Virus record (IMG/VR): IMGVR_UViG_3300049629_001162
Location: 1 to 64,000 of that record
Length of the DNA stretch: 64,000 nucleotides
Source: a virus
Strand: one strand, 5' to 3'
The notes under the pieces were generated by a model. That model did no database searches. It saw only the letters and a program-made list of their open reading frames with translations, and was not told where the DNA came from. Shown in pieces: positions 13,798 to 25,500 of the stretch; positions within the stretch are counted from its first letter, which is position 1, and each line of letters begins with the position of its first letter. A program made the position numbers and the translations under genes.

Positions 13798-14164
13798 ATG
13801 GCAAGTAAATATCCAAAATTTGATAAAAAAATAGATGAAATGATATCTGTCTCTGAAATGCAGAGGCAGAAAACAAGAATTGGAGTTATAGCCTCTTATG
13901 ATAAGAGAACTAATACAGCTAGAGTTTTACTTGAGGATAGGTTTTCTGATCAAATAACCGATGTACTAACTGGAGTTTCTTGCCCAATGATACAGCGGAA
14001 TTCAAAATGTTGCACCAGAGACTGGAACACGATGCCTAGTTGCATTTAGGGACTCAAATGAAAGAATGCCGTATATACTTTCATTTTATAATTCTCCAAA
14101 TGATACAACTCCAATAACTTATAATAATATTTCCTATTCGGGAATACCGAGGTTTATGATCTAA
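13798..14164 (+). CDS. OB-fold baseplate spike/assembly protein (gp5/gpV-like N-domain), CGG +1 shift
   Basis: Read straight, the frame stops at 14049 after 83 codons. With a +1 step at the CGG of 13996-13998 it runs to 14164 and gives 121 residues. The N-terminal half (TRIGVIASYDKRTNTARVLL) has the strand pattern of phage baseplate OB-folds; the post-shift half (PETGTRCLVAFRDSNERMPY) continues the same fold with its typical closing strand. Neither half is a complete domain alone, which argues that the joined protein is the real product. It sits between the tail lysin and a probable spike extension, as in other contractile tails. RBS: AAAAAGGT 9-16 bases upstream of the ATG. Confidence 0.8.
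13996..13999 (+). other. CGG +1 recoding site 3 (OB-fold spike gene)
   Basis: In-frame CAG CGG A. The zero frame stops at 14047-14049. Passing over C13996 gives GGA ATT CAA AAT GTT GCA and completes the OB-fold. Confidence 0.9.
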
Positions 14165-14165
14165 A

Positions 14166-14834
14166 ATGATTGAAAAAAAATACTTTAAAAAACCAGTATT
14201 TCAAGAGTCTGGTCCATCAATTGAAAATCTTCAATCTGATTATGTTTTTCGTAAAAGAAATGAATTTTCAAGAAGAGAAGTTGGGTTAAACCATCCAGAT
14301 ACTCTATCTTTTATAAAATTAAACGACGCTGGAGATATAGAAATAATGGCAAGTCCAGGAGTTGGTATTGTAATCAGCGCTGCTACTAGATCTATCAGCC
14401 TTTTTGCTGATACCTTCAAAATATATACAACTGAAGATGACGGCATAAGATGGAATAAATACGCATTTAATTACGCCGGTACCGACTTTACAGAGCCATT
14501 TTTGGTTTCTTTAAAAGACTTCCAAAAAAGCCCCGCCTATCATAATTATGAAGAAAAAATAGGAAAAATAGAAGCTTTAAAAAATATAACAAACGATAAT
14601 AGTATTACTATTAATACAGAATATGAATACAAAGTACCATCGATTAAAAAAACAATTACTTTAAAAACAATTGATGGTTATGAAAATTATATTTCTGAAG
14701 ATCATTTAAATTTATTAAAAGAACTTTCAAAAGAAAAAACATCTGATTTTATAGATTACATGAAAGAACTTTTATACAATGGATATACTTTTAATCAAGC
14801 TAAAATAAAAGCAGAAAGAGATATTAAGTCGTAA
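14166..14834 (+). CDS. Hypothetical baseplate protein, possible spike extension
   Basis: A 222-residue protein with no family that I recognise. Residues 50-100 are rich in short alternating strands (DIEIMASPGVGIVISAA, then SISLFADTFKIYT), which resembles a gp5-type beta-stranded spike region. The C-terminal third (after about residue 150) is charged and helical. It starts one base after the stop of the OB-fold protein and ends one base before the gp25-like gene, so it belongs to the baseplate operon. The role as a spike or OB-fold partner is inferred from order only. Confidence 0.6.
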   Translation: MIEKKYFKKPVFQESGPSIENLQSDYVFRKRNEFSRREVGLNHPDTLSFIKLNDAGDIEIMASPGVGIVISAATRSISLFADTFKIYTTEDDGIRWNKYAFNYAGTDFTEPFLVSLKDFQKSPAYHNYEEKIGKIEALKNITNDNSITINTEYEYKVPSIKKTITLKTIDGYENYISEDHLNLLKELSKEKTSDFIDYMKELLYNGYTFNQAKIKAERDIKS

Positions 14835-14835
14835 A

Positions 14836-15211
14836 ATGTCTGACCTATACCTAACCTTTGATGGAGACTTAAAAATGTCTTCCAATAAAGATATATCCTT
14901 AGTTTCTTCGCCTGCACAGAATGATGTGCAGCAGATATATATAAGGCTCATGACAGAGCCCGGAGATTTTCACGTATACCCACAACTTGGTACAGCTCTA
15001 TCAAAACTATACCGGAATGCCTCAAGACCCAGCAACAGCAGAGTATGGTAAAATGTTAATTAGATCAGCTTTAAATAAAGAGGGAATTTTTTCTGGAAGA
15101 AATATTCAAATATCAGCAGTACCGACAGCTCCAGATTCCATAAGGTTTGATGTTAAATTAATAACAAGCTATGGAGAACCAGTTACTCTTTCAATTAGTC
15201 AAAATATTTAA
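14836..15211 (+). CDS. gp25-like baseplate wedge protein, CGG +1 shift
   Basis: With the +1 step at 15013-15015 the gene encodes 124 residues, a normal size for the T4 gp25 / GpW-gp25 family; without it both halves are fragments. Residues 35-65 (TEPGDFHVYPQLGTALSKLY then GMPQD) match the family pattern of a proline/glycine turn followed by a G-x-x-L-x-x-L-x-G-x-P segment; the Gly created by the shift falls on the usual Gly of that segment. The remainder (IRFDVKLITSYGEPVTLSI) is the final beta hairpin. It lies directly before the baseplate J gene, the standard gp25-gp6 order. The family call is based on pattern recognition. Confidence 0.82.
15013..15016 (+). other. CGG +1 recoding site 4 (gp25-like gene)
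   Basis: In-frame TAC CGG A. The zero frame stops at 15049-15051. Passing over C15013 gives GGA ATG CCT CAA and the Gly expected in the family motif. Confidence 0.9.
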
Positions 15212-15219
15212 GGATAAAA

Positions 15220-16386
15220 ATGGCCATAATATATACAAAAACAAAAACAGAGATACTTGATCAAATTTTAAATTCCCTGGAAAAGAACGCAGGTATAACT
15301 TCTACTTCTCCTGGGTCAATCGCTAGAGCTTTTGCTGAGGCAATGTCTGACCAAATTGGTGATTTATATACTATATTAAAATATAACGTAGATCAAACTA
15401 TGATAAGTACAGCTTCTGGTAGAAATCTAGATTTAATAGGAGAGTTGTATTCTGTTCCAAGAAAATTTGTTTCACAACAAGTAGCTGAAGATAGAAATAT
15501 TGCAAACATACTTTTTGCAATTTCAAAACCATACAGTAAAGATATAGTTATACCAAAAGATACTTTAATTTATAATGACATTAGTTCAACTTCTTCTTTA
15601 CAATTTCAATACAAACTAGTTGGAGACGTTGTAATTGCTTCTGGTTCTACTAGGGCTTACGGTCAAGTAAGCGCAGCTTTTTCAGATAGAACATATACAG
15701 CTGCTATAGGAAGTCTCACAAAGCACAATTTTATATCTCCTCCTGGAGTTATTCTTTCTGTTAATAATATTAAAGAAGTAACAAATCAAATTGACTATGA
15801 AAGCGATGATTCTTATAGAAAGAGAATTATTAGATCAATCAAAGCAAATACTTCTGGAACAGCTGAAGCAATAAGGTTGTCAGCCCTTTCTGTAAGAGGT
15901 GTAAGAGATATTCGAATAAGAGAAGGGTCCTTTGGGATGGGCTCCTGCGATGTTATAATAGTCCCAGAGTCTCCATCATATACAGCATCAATAGATCAAT
16001 CTGTTGCACAAGAGCTCCAAAGAGTTAAGCCCATAGGAATAAGAATGAACGTAAGAGTGGCGCAAAGGGTGCCAGTTTCAGTATCTGCCAATATACTTTT
16101 AGCCGCTGGTTCAAGTCAGTTATTAAACAATGGAGTCGCCAATCAGTCCGCTTACTTTGCTAAAAGATATTTAAACTCATTTACAATTGGGGATACATTA
16201 AACATAGATGCGTTAAAATCTCAAATAATGTCTGCTTCTGACCTTATCTCAGATGTCGTAATAAATTCCGTATCAGTTAATGGAGTAGAAATTCCAAAAG
16301 AAAATTATCAACTACCAACAGAAAGATCTTATCTTGTAGCAGGAATTGTTGAAATATATCCTGCTATAATAGGATACACTCAATAA
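15220..16386 (+). CDS. Baseplate J family protein (gp6/gp47-like wedge)
   Basis: A 388-residue protein. The N-terminus (PGSIARAFAEAMSDQIGDLY, then TASGRNLDLIGELYSVPR) is the characteristic start of baseplate J-like proteins. The middle has SYRKRIIRSIKANTSGTAEA and a VRDIRIREG stretch, which correspond to the conserved core. A C-terminal beta region ends in PAIIGYTQ. It follows the gp25-like gene by 8 bases with an AGGATAAAA ribosome site. In contractile tails this protein dimerises to form the wedge ring around the hub. No in-frame CGG. Confidence 0.88.
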   Translation: MAIIYTKTKTEILDQILNSLEKNAGITSTSPGSIARAFAEAMSDQIGDLYTILKYNVDQTMISTASGRNLDLIGELYSVPRKFVSQQVAEDRNIANILFAISKPYSKDIVIPKDTLIYNDISSTSSLQFQYKLVGDVVIASGSTRAYGQVSAAFSDRTYTAAIGSLTKHNFISPPGVILSVNNIKEVTNQIDYESDDSYRKRIIRSIKANTSGTAEAIRLSALSVRGVRDIRIREGSFGMGSCDVIIVPESPSYTASIDQSVAQELQRVKPIGIRMNVRVAQRVPVSVSANILLAAGSSQLLNNGVANQSAYFAKRYLNSFTIGDTLNIDALKSQIMSASDLISDVVINSVSVNGVEIPKENYQLPTERSYLVAGIVEIYPAIIGYTQ

Positions 16387-16400
16387 AAAAGCAGGTGAAA

Positions 16401-17654
16401 ATGTCGGTAGAATCATATTATGTAGTTAAGACTACGTCTATAGTTAAAGCTACAAACAAGACTAAGGCTAAATCCATATTGGTTGGAGAAGAGTCACATG
16501 GTGAAATTCTGGCTCAAAAAGTTGAAGTCGAAAGAAAAGATCAAGATGGAATTGCAGAGCTAGTATCTAAATTAGATAATGATTTCCCAGTACAAGAAGA
16601 TGAAGATGTTGAAGAAGAAAATGGAAACAGCTATTCTTCATACTTAACAGTTAATGAGGATATCGTAAATTTTCTTAGATCAGAAAATAAAAGATTAATT
16701 AAATTAGTTGAAAAAAACAAAAACGTAAAAGATGAAGCAGTATATTCTGTTTACCAAGCTGCATACGACGCATTCGGTAGTTTTGAACTACCTTCAATAA
16801 AAAGAGTTAATTATTCAAAAGCAAAAGGTGTACCAGAAACAGCAGTAGCAGTATTTGCTGACTGGCAACTAGGCAAGGTGACTCCAAGTTATAATAGCGA
16901 TATCTTAGCAAAGAGAATAGAACTCTATACGGAGAAGCTATTAGAAATAACAGAGATACAAAGAGCGCATCACCCAGTTGATGATTTACATGTTTGGCTT
17001 TTAGGCGATATAGTTGAAGGGGAAGAAATCTTCCCTGGACAAAGTCATTTAATTGATTCAGGTTTATATAGACAAGTTGGAGTAAATGGGCCAGAAATTT
17101 TGACTACATTTATAAATACATGTTTACAAAACTTTGATAATATTCATATAACCGGAGTTATAGGAAACCATGGTTCTGTTGGTGGTAGAGCTAGAAAGCA
17201 GCACGATCCAGAGACAAATATGGATAGACTTTTGTATAAGATTATTCAATTAATATACTCAAAAGAAAAAAGAGTTTCCTTTAATATTCCAGACGGAAGA
17301 GGGGAGAGAAATTTCTACGCCATAGATACTATAGGAGACTACAGTAGTCTTTTAATACATGGTGACCAAATGCCTTCTCCTGGACAGTTCTATGGTTACT
17401 ATAAGAAAGTAATGGGATGGAAAGACGAAGCCATTCCAGAAAATTTTGAAGATGTGTACATGGGTCACTACCATCAAAAGTTTAAAATGACAATAGGTAG
17501 TAGTACATTAAGAATATCTGGTTCTCCAGAAAGTCACAACACGTATGCTCAAGAATACTTTAATTCTATGAGCAGACCATGCCAAGATCTTTTGTATGTT
17601 CATCCAAAAAATGGAATAACTTCGGAGTATACAATCTGGTTAGACGCAGTATAG
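16401..17654 (+). CDS. Calcineurin-like metallophosphoesterase with N-terminal small domain shared with the 45677 gene
   Basis: A protein of about 417 residues. After a linker, residues about 152-400 form a metallophosphatase: ADWQLGK, LLGDIVEGEE, VIGNHG, LIHGDQ and MGHYHQ supply the metal-binding Asp, Asn and His residues in the usual order. The first 45 residues (YYVVKTTSIVKATNKTKAK to VEVER) closely match the whole small protein at 45677-45859. I prefer ATG 16401 (AGCAGGTG just upstream) to the in-frame GTG at 16395. The position inside a baseplate operon is unusual for a phosphoesterase; its substrate (nucleic acid, nucleotide or phosphoprotein) cannot be told from the sequence. Confidence 0.82.
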   Translation: MSVESYYVVKTTSIVKATNKTKAKSILVGEESHGEILAQKVEVERKDQDGIAELVSKLDNDFPVQEDEDVEEENGNSYSSYLTVNEDIVNFLRSENKRLIKLVEKNKNVKDEAVYSVYQAAYDAFGSFELPSIKRVNYSKAKGVPETAVAVFADWQLGKVTPSYNSDILAKRIELYTEKLLEITEIQRAHHPVDDLHVWLLGDIVEGEEIFPGQSHLIDSGLYRQVGVNGPEILTTFINTCLQNFDNIHITGVIGNHGSVGGRARKQHDPETNMDRLLYKIIQLIYSKEKRVSFNIPDGRGERNFYAIDTIGDYSSLLIHGDQMPSPGQFYGYYKKVMGWKDEAIPENFEDVYMGHYHQKFKMTIGSSTLRISGSPESHNTYAQEYFNSMSRPCQDLLYVHPKNGITSEYTIWLDAV

Positions 17655-17669
17655 TCAATAGGGGCTTAG

Positions 17670-20600
17670 ATGAAAAGATATGTTCTAACATTAGCAAATC
17701 TACACTTTACCAAAACTGGTAAGGTTTGGACATCTGAGCCCATTGACCTATACGATAACTCAAGCTACGTAAACTATTCAACGCTAAGGTCTAGATATGG
17801 TTTAAATAGCTTAGGTGATCGGAACCTTTGTTGGAAATACAGAGCTTAGCGCAACACCAACCCTATCAAACTCAGTATCAATAACTGAATTTGGTGAGAT
17901 AGTTGATGATAAAGATTTTATATTAGAATACATATATGAAGAAGGCGAACAGACTTCTGAGTATATAATTTATTCTTTTGAAATAGGGCCAGATGGCTAT
18001 TATGTACTAACTCCTATAAACAAAACAACTCCATTATTAAGATTTGTAGATACATCTTCTAGAGTAGATCTTATTTCTTATAAGGGAACATTTTTTAATT
18101 CACCTTCATCATATCCAATTGAATACACTATACAGGTTTATGAGTCAGATGATTTTCTAGATTCAGATAATCCATTATGGATTCCTAATGAAGTTTCTGG
18201 CCTTACTGAATATTTATTTATTCAAAGATCAAAAAGATTTGTAAAGTTTGAAATAGAATTTTTCAGTGATTTACCAGACCAGTATTTTAATTCTGATATA
18301 TATAGGATTATTCAACCAACAGGCCAGAATGAAGATGGACTATATATATATGATTTTTCAGAGGATCAAGATGGTTCTATAGTTTTTGTTACTGAACTTC
18401 AAGAGCTTACACCTATAGAATTCCTTCTTCTTGTAGAGATTCAAATAGCAGAAGCTTCTCCACCAAACATAACAAATTCAACAAAAGACATATTAAAAAA
18501 GTTTCCTTCTTGGACAAAAATATATGAAGACTCTTTAGATGATGCAACACCATCACTAGCTATTCCAGAAAGTTTTGCTGGAAAGTTTGTAAATGCCTTA
18601 ATAGGAGACAATCTAGATAAGATAGAATCACTTATAGATTATTTTAATTTATCTAAATCAATATCTGGCGCTAGCACTGATCAAATAACGTGGATATACT
18701 CTACAAATAACTCTCCAGAGTTAGTGACTTCTGTTGTAGGGGATAATGTAAGCCTTTCTCCAATAACTCAATATTCAGATTTTATATCACATAACGTTGA
18801 TGACTATGTATATTTTTATTCAATTGGAGATAGAACAGTATTTACGCTAAGGGCTTTTAAAGAACTTAAAATAAACAACATAGTTTATGAGCAAAATGAA
18901 ACTCTTGTGTTTAATATGTTTGACGAATTTGGAGCAAGAGTTGGTCTTCCAAGGCTTAAGATGGAAGGAAATGAAAACTATAAGAAAAGAATTCTTGACG
19001 TTTACATAAATAAGCCAGGTCCTGATTTAGAATCATTTAAAAAGACAGTAAGAAGAGAGCTTGATCTATGGAGGGCCTTAGGTTCTACTCCTGATTCCTA
19101 TTTTGGTGGAGCAACTCCGATAGTCTATGAAATGAGTGATCTTGAAAAACAAGAAAAATATTTTGATAAGAATGGAAATCCTACTGAGAAGTTTATAGAA
19201 TTTGTTAACATTCTTAATAAAGAATACCCAACAAACTGGGGATTTGTTCAGTGGTCAGATCTAATATGGGACTACGCTGGAAAGTTTTCAGAAGGCATAA
19301 GCAGGGTTCCATTTGTCTACGATGCCGAATTTGCCGAGTCGACACCAAAATACTATCAGCCAGGTGTTGGTGATTTATCTGATCTTAAATTATCAATTAT
19401 GTCAAATAGTAAATTTGATTCAGATTTAGTTGTTTTTGATGAAAATTTTCAAGAAAACATATACGAAAAGCAAGCAACAATAAAAATATCAGGAATAGAA
19501 AAAAATGAAACAATAGATTCCTATGTTCCAATTAATGTAGATTTAGAATATTATACAGAATACCAACTGCCGGTAGTACTTGGAAATGCAGCTACCATAA
19601 ATTATGTAGTAGAAGTTGATGTAAATGGAGTAACATATTACACTAATATAACAGATTATTATAAAAATACTTATACAAATAATTTATTTAATAATTATGA
19701 TGAATCTGGAATAAGAAAGATAATATCTCCAATAGATAATAGAACAAGTTCTGATTTAGTTTTTAGAAGAAAATCAAACAATGCAGTATATATCGACACT
19801 TCAGCAACACCAAACTTGGCAACAATTGATAGTGTAGATATATCAAGTGGAAGAATAATATATGGAAAATTTGAATACTCTTCAACTACTCCAAGATATG
19901 TTGTTTCTGGACATTCTTCTACTAATTTAAGCTGGATTTCTGTTCCAAATCAATCAAAAAAATATTCCACAAGTTATACCAATGGAAATTATGCAACACC
20001 AACCTATCCATACTTTACGGTAACGGGTCCAAATTCATATAGTTTTGAAGTAGCTTATGGTTCAAATATGTATCAGATAGGATTTGAAACATACAATACA
20101 CCAACAAGATATAAAACAATAACATTAAAATCTGAAATTAATGGATCAAATATATCAACACCAAACTATCAAGAATCTTTTAGTAATTTTATAGACCATA
20201 TATACACTGTGCAAGCAGCAGCTACTCCAAAATATTTACACATAGAAAACATTAAACCAGACTTTGCCTACATAGATTCAAATTATGCTACTCCAAGCAT
20301 CTCTCATGTAACAGGTTATGGTGGATATGCAAATCATCCACAGTATATAAGTGATTTATTGATACCAAATATTTTGGTTAGAAAAGATAACAATACTGGA
20401 GAGTTGTTCGCAACACCAAAATACGATATCTCATCTGGATCAGCAACACCAAATCAACTGTTCTTTTATTGGGATCCAAACTATTCTGTTATTCAAAATC
20501 AATATACATTAAACGGAACTGCTCAAAAAAATTATCCATTTGACTTGGGAGATTGGTCATACTTTGAAGCAGAGCTAGCAACACCAATAACTTTTAAGTT

Positions 20601-22578
20601 ATCAGAAAGAGGCGCTATATTATCATCTGATGATTTAAATACTTCAAAAATTTTATCTGATGTAATTTTATCAAGAAACGTTCATAGATACGAGTTTGAC
20701 ATGAACCAGTCAGCAACAGCAAATTACATTATTAATAATATTGAAGCAGTTAAGTTAGATGAAGATGATAATTCTTTTGAGATCTATACAGAAAAAAGAT
20801 CAGTAAAGCCATATTATTCAATTAATCAAGAAGGAATTGGTAATATAAATAATGTAACATATCTTCCATCAAGATATTATGAGGAAAAATCTCAGGGCGA
20901 ATATAACGATTTATATATAGAAAATGTAACCGTAAGATCTAGGTTAACTAATTTAGCAAATAGAGAAATAAAATCAGAAATAAATTCTGGTTGGTATTAT
21001 AGAGATAATGACGAATTCTATGTCTATGCAAGACCTATTACTGAGCTATATCATTTAGATATTAATTTATCTACATCAAATGAATCGGCTACTCCTACTA
21101 TTATTCTTTCTGGAATATCTAGACAAGGTGCTCCTGTTATTGTTGAACCTGCAAGCTCTCCAAACTTAGAGCTAACTCAGATTTCTTTTCCTGATCAGTT
21201 TGATAATACAAAGATTTCATTTATAAATGTAGAATATATTACTGCCAGGGATGAGTATAGTGTATATCTTGGTTATAATAATGTTTATGATGTAAATATA
21301 TACGATCCAATATCAGATCAATACGTAATAGAAGATGCAGAGTCCACTGATAATGAAATTAATATTGTCTCAATCCCAGAAAATGGTCCTCCATTTATAA
21401 TTGGAAGAGAATATAAAGTTTCTTATAAAGTAAGAAATACTTATTATGTTGATAATGAAAATTTAAATGAATTAAATAATTTATATACAAAGATAGTATT
21501 CAATAATATCCCAACAAATGGAGCTACGGCTTTCTATGTTACTTATGAATCTTCCTTATTTGAAACATCAACTCCAACTGGATTAAATCATTCTCCAAGT
21601 AAGACTCTTCCAACTGGTGGATATATATATCTTGATGATGAAATTTATGACTATAGAAGCTTTACGGTAAATGTTAATCCTGGATCAATTTTAGATAATC
21701 CACAAAAAGACTATATTGTTGTTAGCATAGAAAGTTTTGATGCAAATGGTAATCCAAAACCATATCAAAAATATGAACTAGAATCTAGCCTTTTATCTTT
21801 TGATGAAACAATTATAGAAACAGACATAGATGGCTTTGGTTACACAAAAGCAAGATATTCAGGAGCTACTCCATCTACCTACAATTATGGTACTCTTTTT
21901 GTAAGCGGAATTGTTGATGATTATAGCTCTGCAAGTGATCAAGCAACAATAAACTATCAGATATTAAAGTCAGAATCCAATCAAGATAGTCTCAGCGCCG
22001 AGCCATCAAGTAGATTTATGGAAGCTAATGGGGAAAGCACTATTTACATAAACGGCCAATTGAATTCAAAGACTAAAGATATTTCAAATGTATATGTATA
22101 TTATAGAAAAGCTAGAACTGTTAGTGAAATATTTGAAATTAGCGAATACAATTATGTCATGACAGATTCTAATGGTTCTTTTAGGGTTGGTCCAATAACA
22201 GCTCAAGAAATAGAAAATTCAGGATACTGGTATATGGCCTTAGAAACGGAATATAGTTCAACTCTTTCTGGTTCACCTGTTACTATATCAGGTGATATTG
22301 TTAGTTGGTTCGAAGACTCAAATGACGTTATTTTAAACGCCTCAGAAAGAAGGCTGCCTATCCAGGACAGTTACGATGCTGATGATTTTGCCGAGTTTAA
22401 GTCTACTCCAGTTTTTAAAGTAAATTATATAACAGGAAATCCAGAAACTCCAACAGCAACACCAAACATAGAGCTACCTAAATGGTTTAGAATACCAAGA
22501 TATACTCAATATCAAATGGGAATACTGGGAAATCAGTATTATTTTGTAGACAATAACAAGAACTTTTATCCAAGTTAA
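17670..22578 (+). CDS. Very large tail fibre / adsorption protein with repeated A-T-P turns, CGG +1 shift
   Basis: The ATG at 17670 (AGGGGCT upstream) opens 50 codons ending in NSLGD, then CGG at 17820. The +1 frame continues for 1585 more codons, giving 1635 residues. Without the shift the start of the long frame would have no ribosome site. Residues up to about 450 resemble phage tail proteins (a WIYSTN / VYFYSIGDRTVFTL region and KFPSWTKIYED). The rest is beta-rich and Asn/Ser/Thr/Tyr-rich, with about 15-20 copies of a short (S/A/Y)-A-T-P turn. The C-terminal third contains Ig-like or carboxypeptidase-regulatory-like segments (TDIDGFGYTKARYSGATP and SNGSFRVGPI). It is probably a receptor-binding or peripheral baseplate component. 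Confidence 0.75.
17820..17823 (+). other. CGG +1 recoding site 5 (large fibre gene)
   Basis: In-frame GAT CGG A. The zero frame stops after 8 more codons (TAG 17847-17849). Passing over C17820 gives GGA ACC TTT GTT and opens 1585 codons. Confidence 0.9.
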
Positions 22579-22594
22579 AGTATAATGGAATAAT

Positions 22595-25500
22595 ATGAAA
22601 AAATTTACAAATGAAATAAATAATTCAAAAGAAAAAAAGATTAAAAAAGGCTATAATCTTCCTTCTTCAGCCGTTAACTTAGGATATTATTCTGTTGATG
22701 ACATTTCTCCTGGCAACTCTCTTACCGTAGTTGATACATCTACTTCTATAAGAGAAAATTACATACAAAACAATAATGATCAATTGAGCTTAATAGCTAA
22801 TGAACTAGGAATGCTGGAAGATCCAGTAACTGGAAATAATAGATTTTCTTCTGAAGATATATATGTTACCGATATAATGAATAGTAGAAAAAATACTACA
22901 GATTATATTAATGTTAATCTATTAAATTCAAATAGTAGTGGAGAAGGTTCAAAAACAGATTATCTATATTCTTATTATGTAAGTAGATATTTTACCGTTC
23001 AGGAAAACATTAAATCAACTCAAGTACAAAACTTTACCTATGCTGGTAAAAACATATTTGACTTAGCAAAAACTTCAGATATTCAAGATTTGATAAAAGA
23101 AAATAACGCAATTGATATAACTGATATTTACGTAACATATATAGATGGCAGGCACTACGTTGATGAAACTGGAAAGAAAAAATATAAAATAATCTTAGAA
23201 AGATATTTAGATAAATTCGTTTCTAGTATTGAAACTTTGTGCAGAATTATTGTTCTGTTAGAAGATCCTAATTCTTCTGGTCTTTTATTGAATTATAATA
23301 AAGTAGAATTAAGTAGTAATAATTCTATTATAAATTCAATTTCAAATTATAAAGAAACAATTAACTCTGTACTTTTATTTAACAGAGAATCAGAAGAATC
23401 ACTAGTAACAGACTACAGCTCAAAATTTGATAAAACATATTCTGTAAGCAATGTAGAAATATTAAAAAATAAATTTAGTTCTAGTGGTTTCTTTGACTCA
23501 AGAGGTTATAATTTTTACGTTAATAGAAAAGCTATACCAGACAATAGGAACTATGAAATATTTAACTGGAGAATAATCGGAAAAATAAAAAGAAGCTTTA
23601 ATTACGCCGATAGAATAGATGGCGGAACTAACGAGTCTGGACGGAATAATCAAGGCAGCAGTTATAAAAGCTAATACTAAGTCAGATTATTCGGATCACT
23701 ATAAGATTTTTTCAAAACTAGAAGTAAATAATAATCCAATTAATTTATATAATTATAGATTTGAAAATCCATCTTCGCAAAAAAATGGCATATTAAAATC
23801 AGATAGTTCTTATTGGACAGTTGATTTAGATTCAATTACGCATGAGGAAATTAAAGCTTTTGATTTTCTTGTTTTAGTTGTAAATTCAAATACAAACATA
23901 TATTCATATATACCAAAAATAAAATCTTTTACAGATAATGGTGGTTGTCTTTTTATAGAAGTTGAAGGAGAAATAAGCGATTCTGTTAAAAGCATACTTC
24001 CTGTTGCGCCAGGTCAACTAACTAGTGGAACGGCTACATCATTAACCTATAATTTAGTTAATGATTCTGATTATTCTGATTTAAATTTGTTTGATAAAAA
24101 TCAATCTTGGGATATAAATTCAGGAGAATTTGATTCTGGTTATGGAATATATGGAAAAATAAATCAATCAGTTACTGCGTTTTCTGCAGCTTACTCTAAC
24201 TACAAGTGCGCAGAAACAAACATTGGTCCTATTGTTGTTCAGTTCAAAACTAACGTAAACGATAGTGGATCAGTTTCTTGTGGAAACATAATACTAAATA
24301 CGGTTAGTATAAATAAAAAAGCAGGCGCAGATTATCTGCCAGGAACTGATACATCAGCTTCAGATACATCCTCAAGAATACTAACACTAACATCCGATGC
24401 AGAGGGACCACTAAAGTACTTTTACAATAGCATACTTGTTGGTATAATATCCAAATACTATACAACTAGCAATAGTTCCAACTCTTTTTCTACAAATATT
24501 CTAACACCAGTATTATTTCATGCAACAGCTTGGAATACTTCTTGGACTATAAATGGTCCAACTACTGAAGATAATTATTCTTATAATGATATTTTAATAA
24601 AAAATCAATACATGGATGAGTACTCTGAGTATGGATTTGTAAAAGAACAAAATAATGATATCTATAGAAAGCTAAATGATAAAACTGTAGAGCAGATTTT
24701 TATTGAAGACTTTTCCTCTAGCATACCTTCTTCTTATGGTCAATTTTACAATACAAATGATTCAATTACTTATTATATAGAATTCACAAATTCAAGTATT
24801 GTTCCAAAAAACGGAACATACTTAGAAAATTCAATATCAACTGGAATTACAACTCCATATAAAACATATGCCCTAGATTCCAATGCTCAAAAACAAACAA
24901 TCTACGCAAAAACAACAACTATATCTAGACCATTAAATGTTCCTGCTAATTTTGGTACATTCTATATTAAAGATAGATTTAGAGATGTAAAAAATATAAG
25001 ATTAAATCAACCAAATATAGTAAATGATAATCCATACTTTTATTCTTATGATTTTAAAACAAGTTGGAGAAAAGTAGTAAGCACTGAATCATCACTGTCT
25101 TTTGATATGTCTTTTGACATAAACTTTACTTTGCAGGTTCCAGTAACAATTCAAATATGGGAGAAAAAGTGGGAACAAGTTGGCACAATGCCGCTAGAAG
25201 ATCCATCTCCTATTGATAGACAATTAAAATTTGAAGATGGAGAATACTCAGAGTTAAGCGTTACTTCTTCTGTTCCACTAAATAAAATAGGTAAAAAAAT
25301 AACAAACAAGTACTTCTGCAGGGAAGATTTTATAGACTATACTTCTTCACACAATCCAAATGCAGCGGATAAAACATTTAATCATTACCCATATACTGGT
25401 GATATAGACCTTGGAAATACAGCTAAGCAATACTCTGTTGGTCCAAGATCTGGAGACGTAAATACTGGCGAATATGTCCATTATATACAATGGACCCTTA

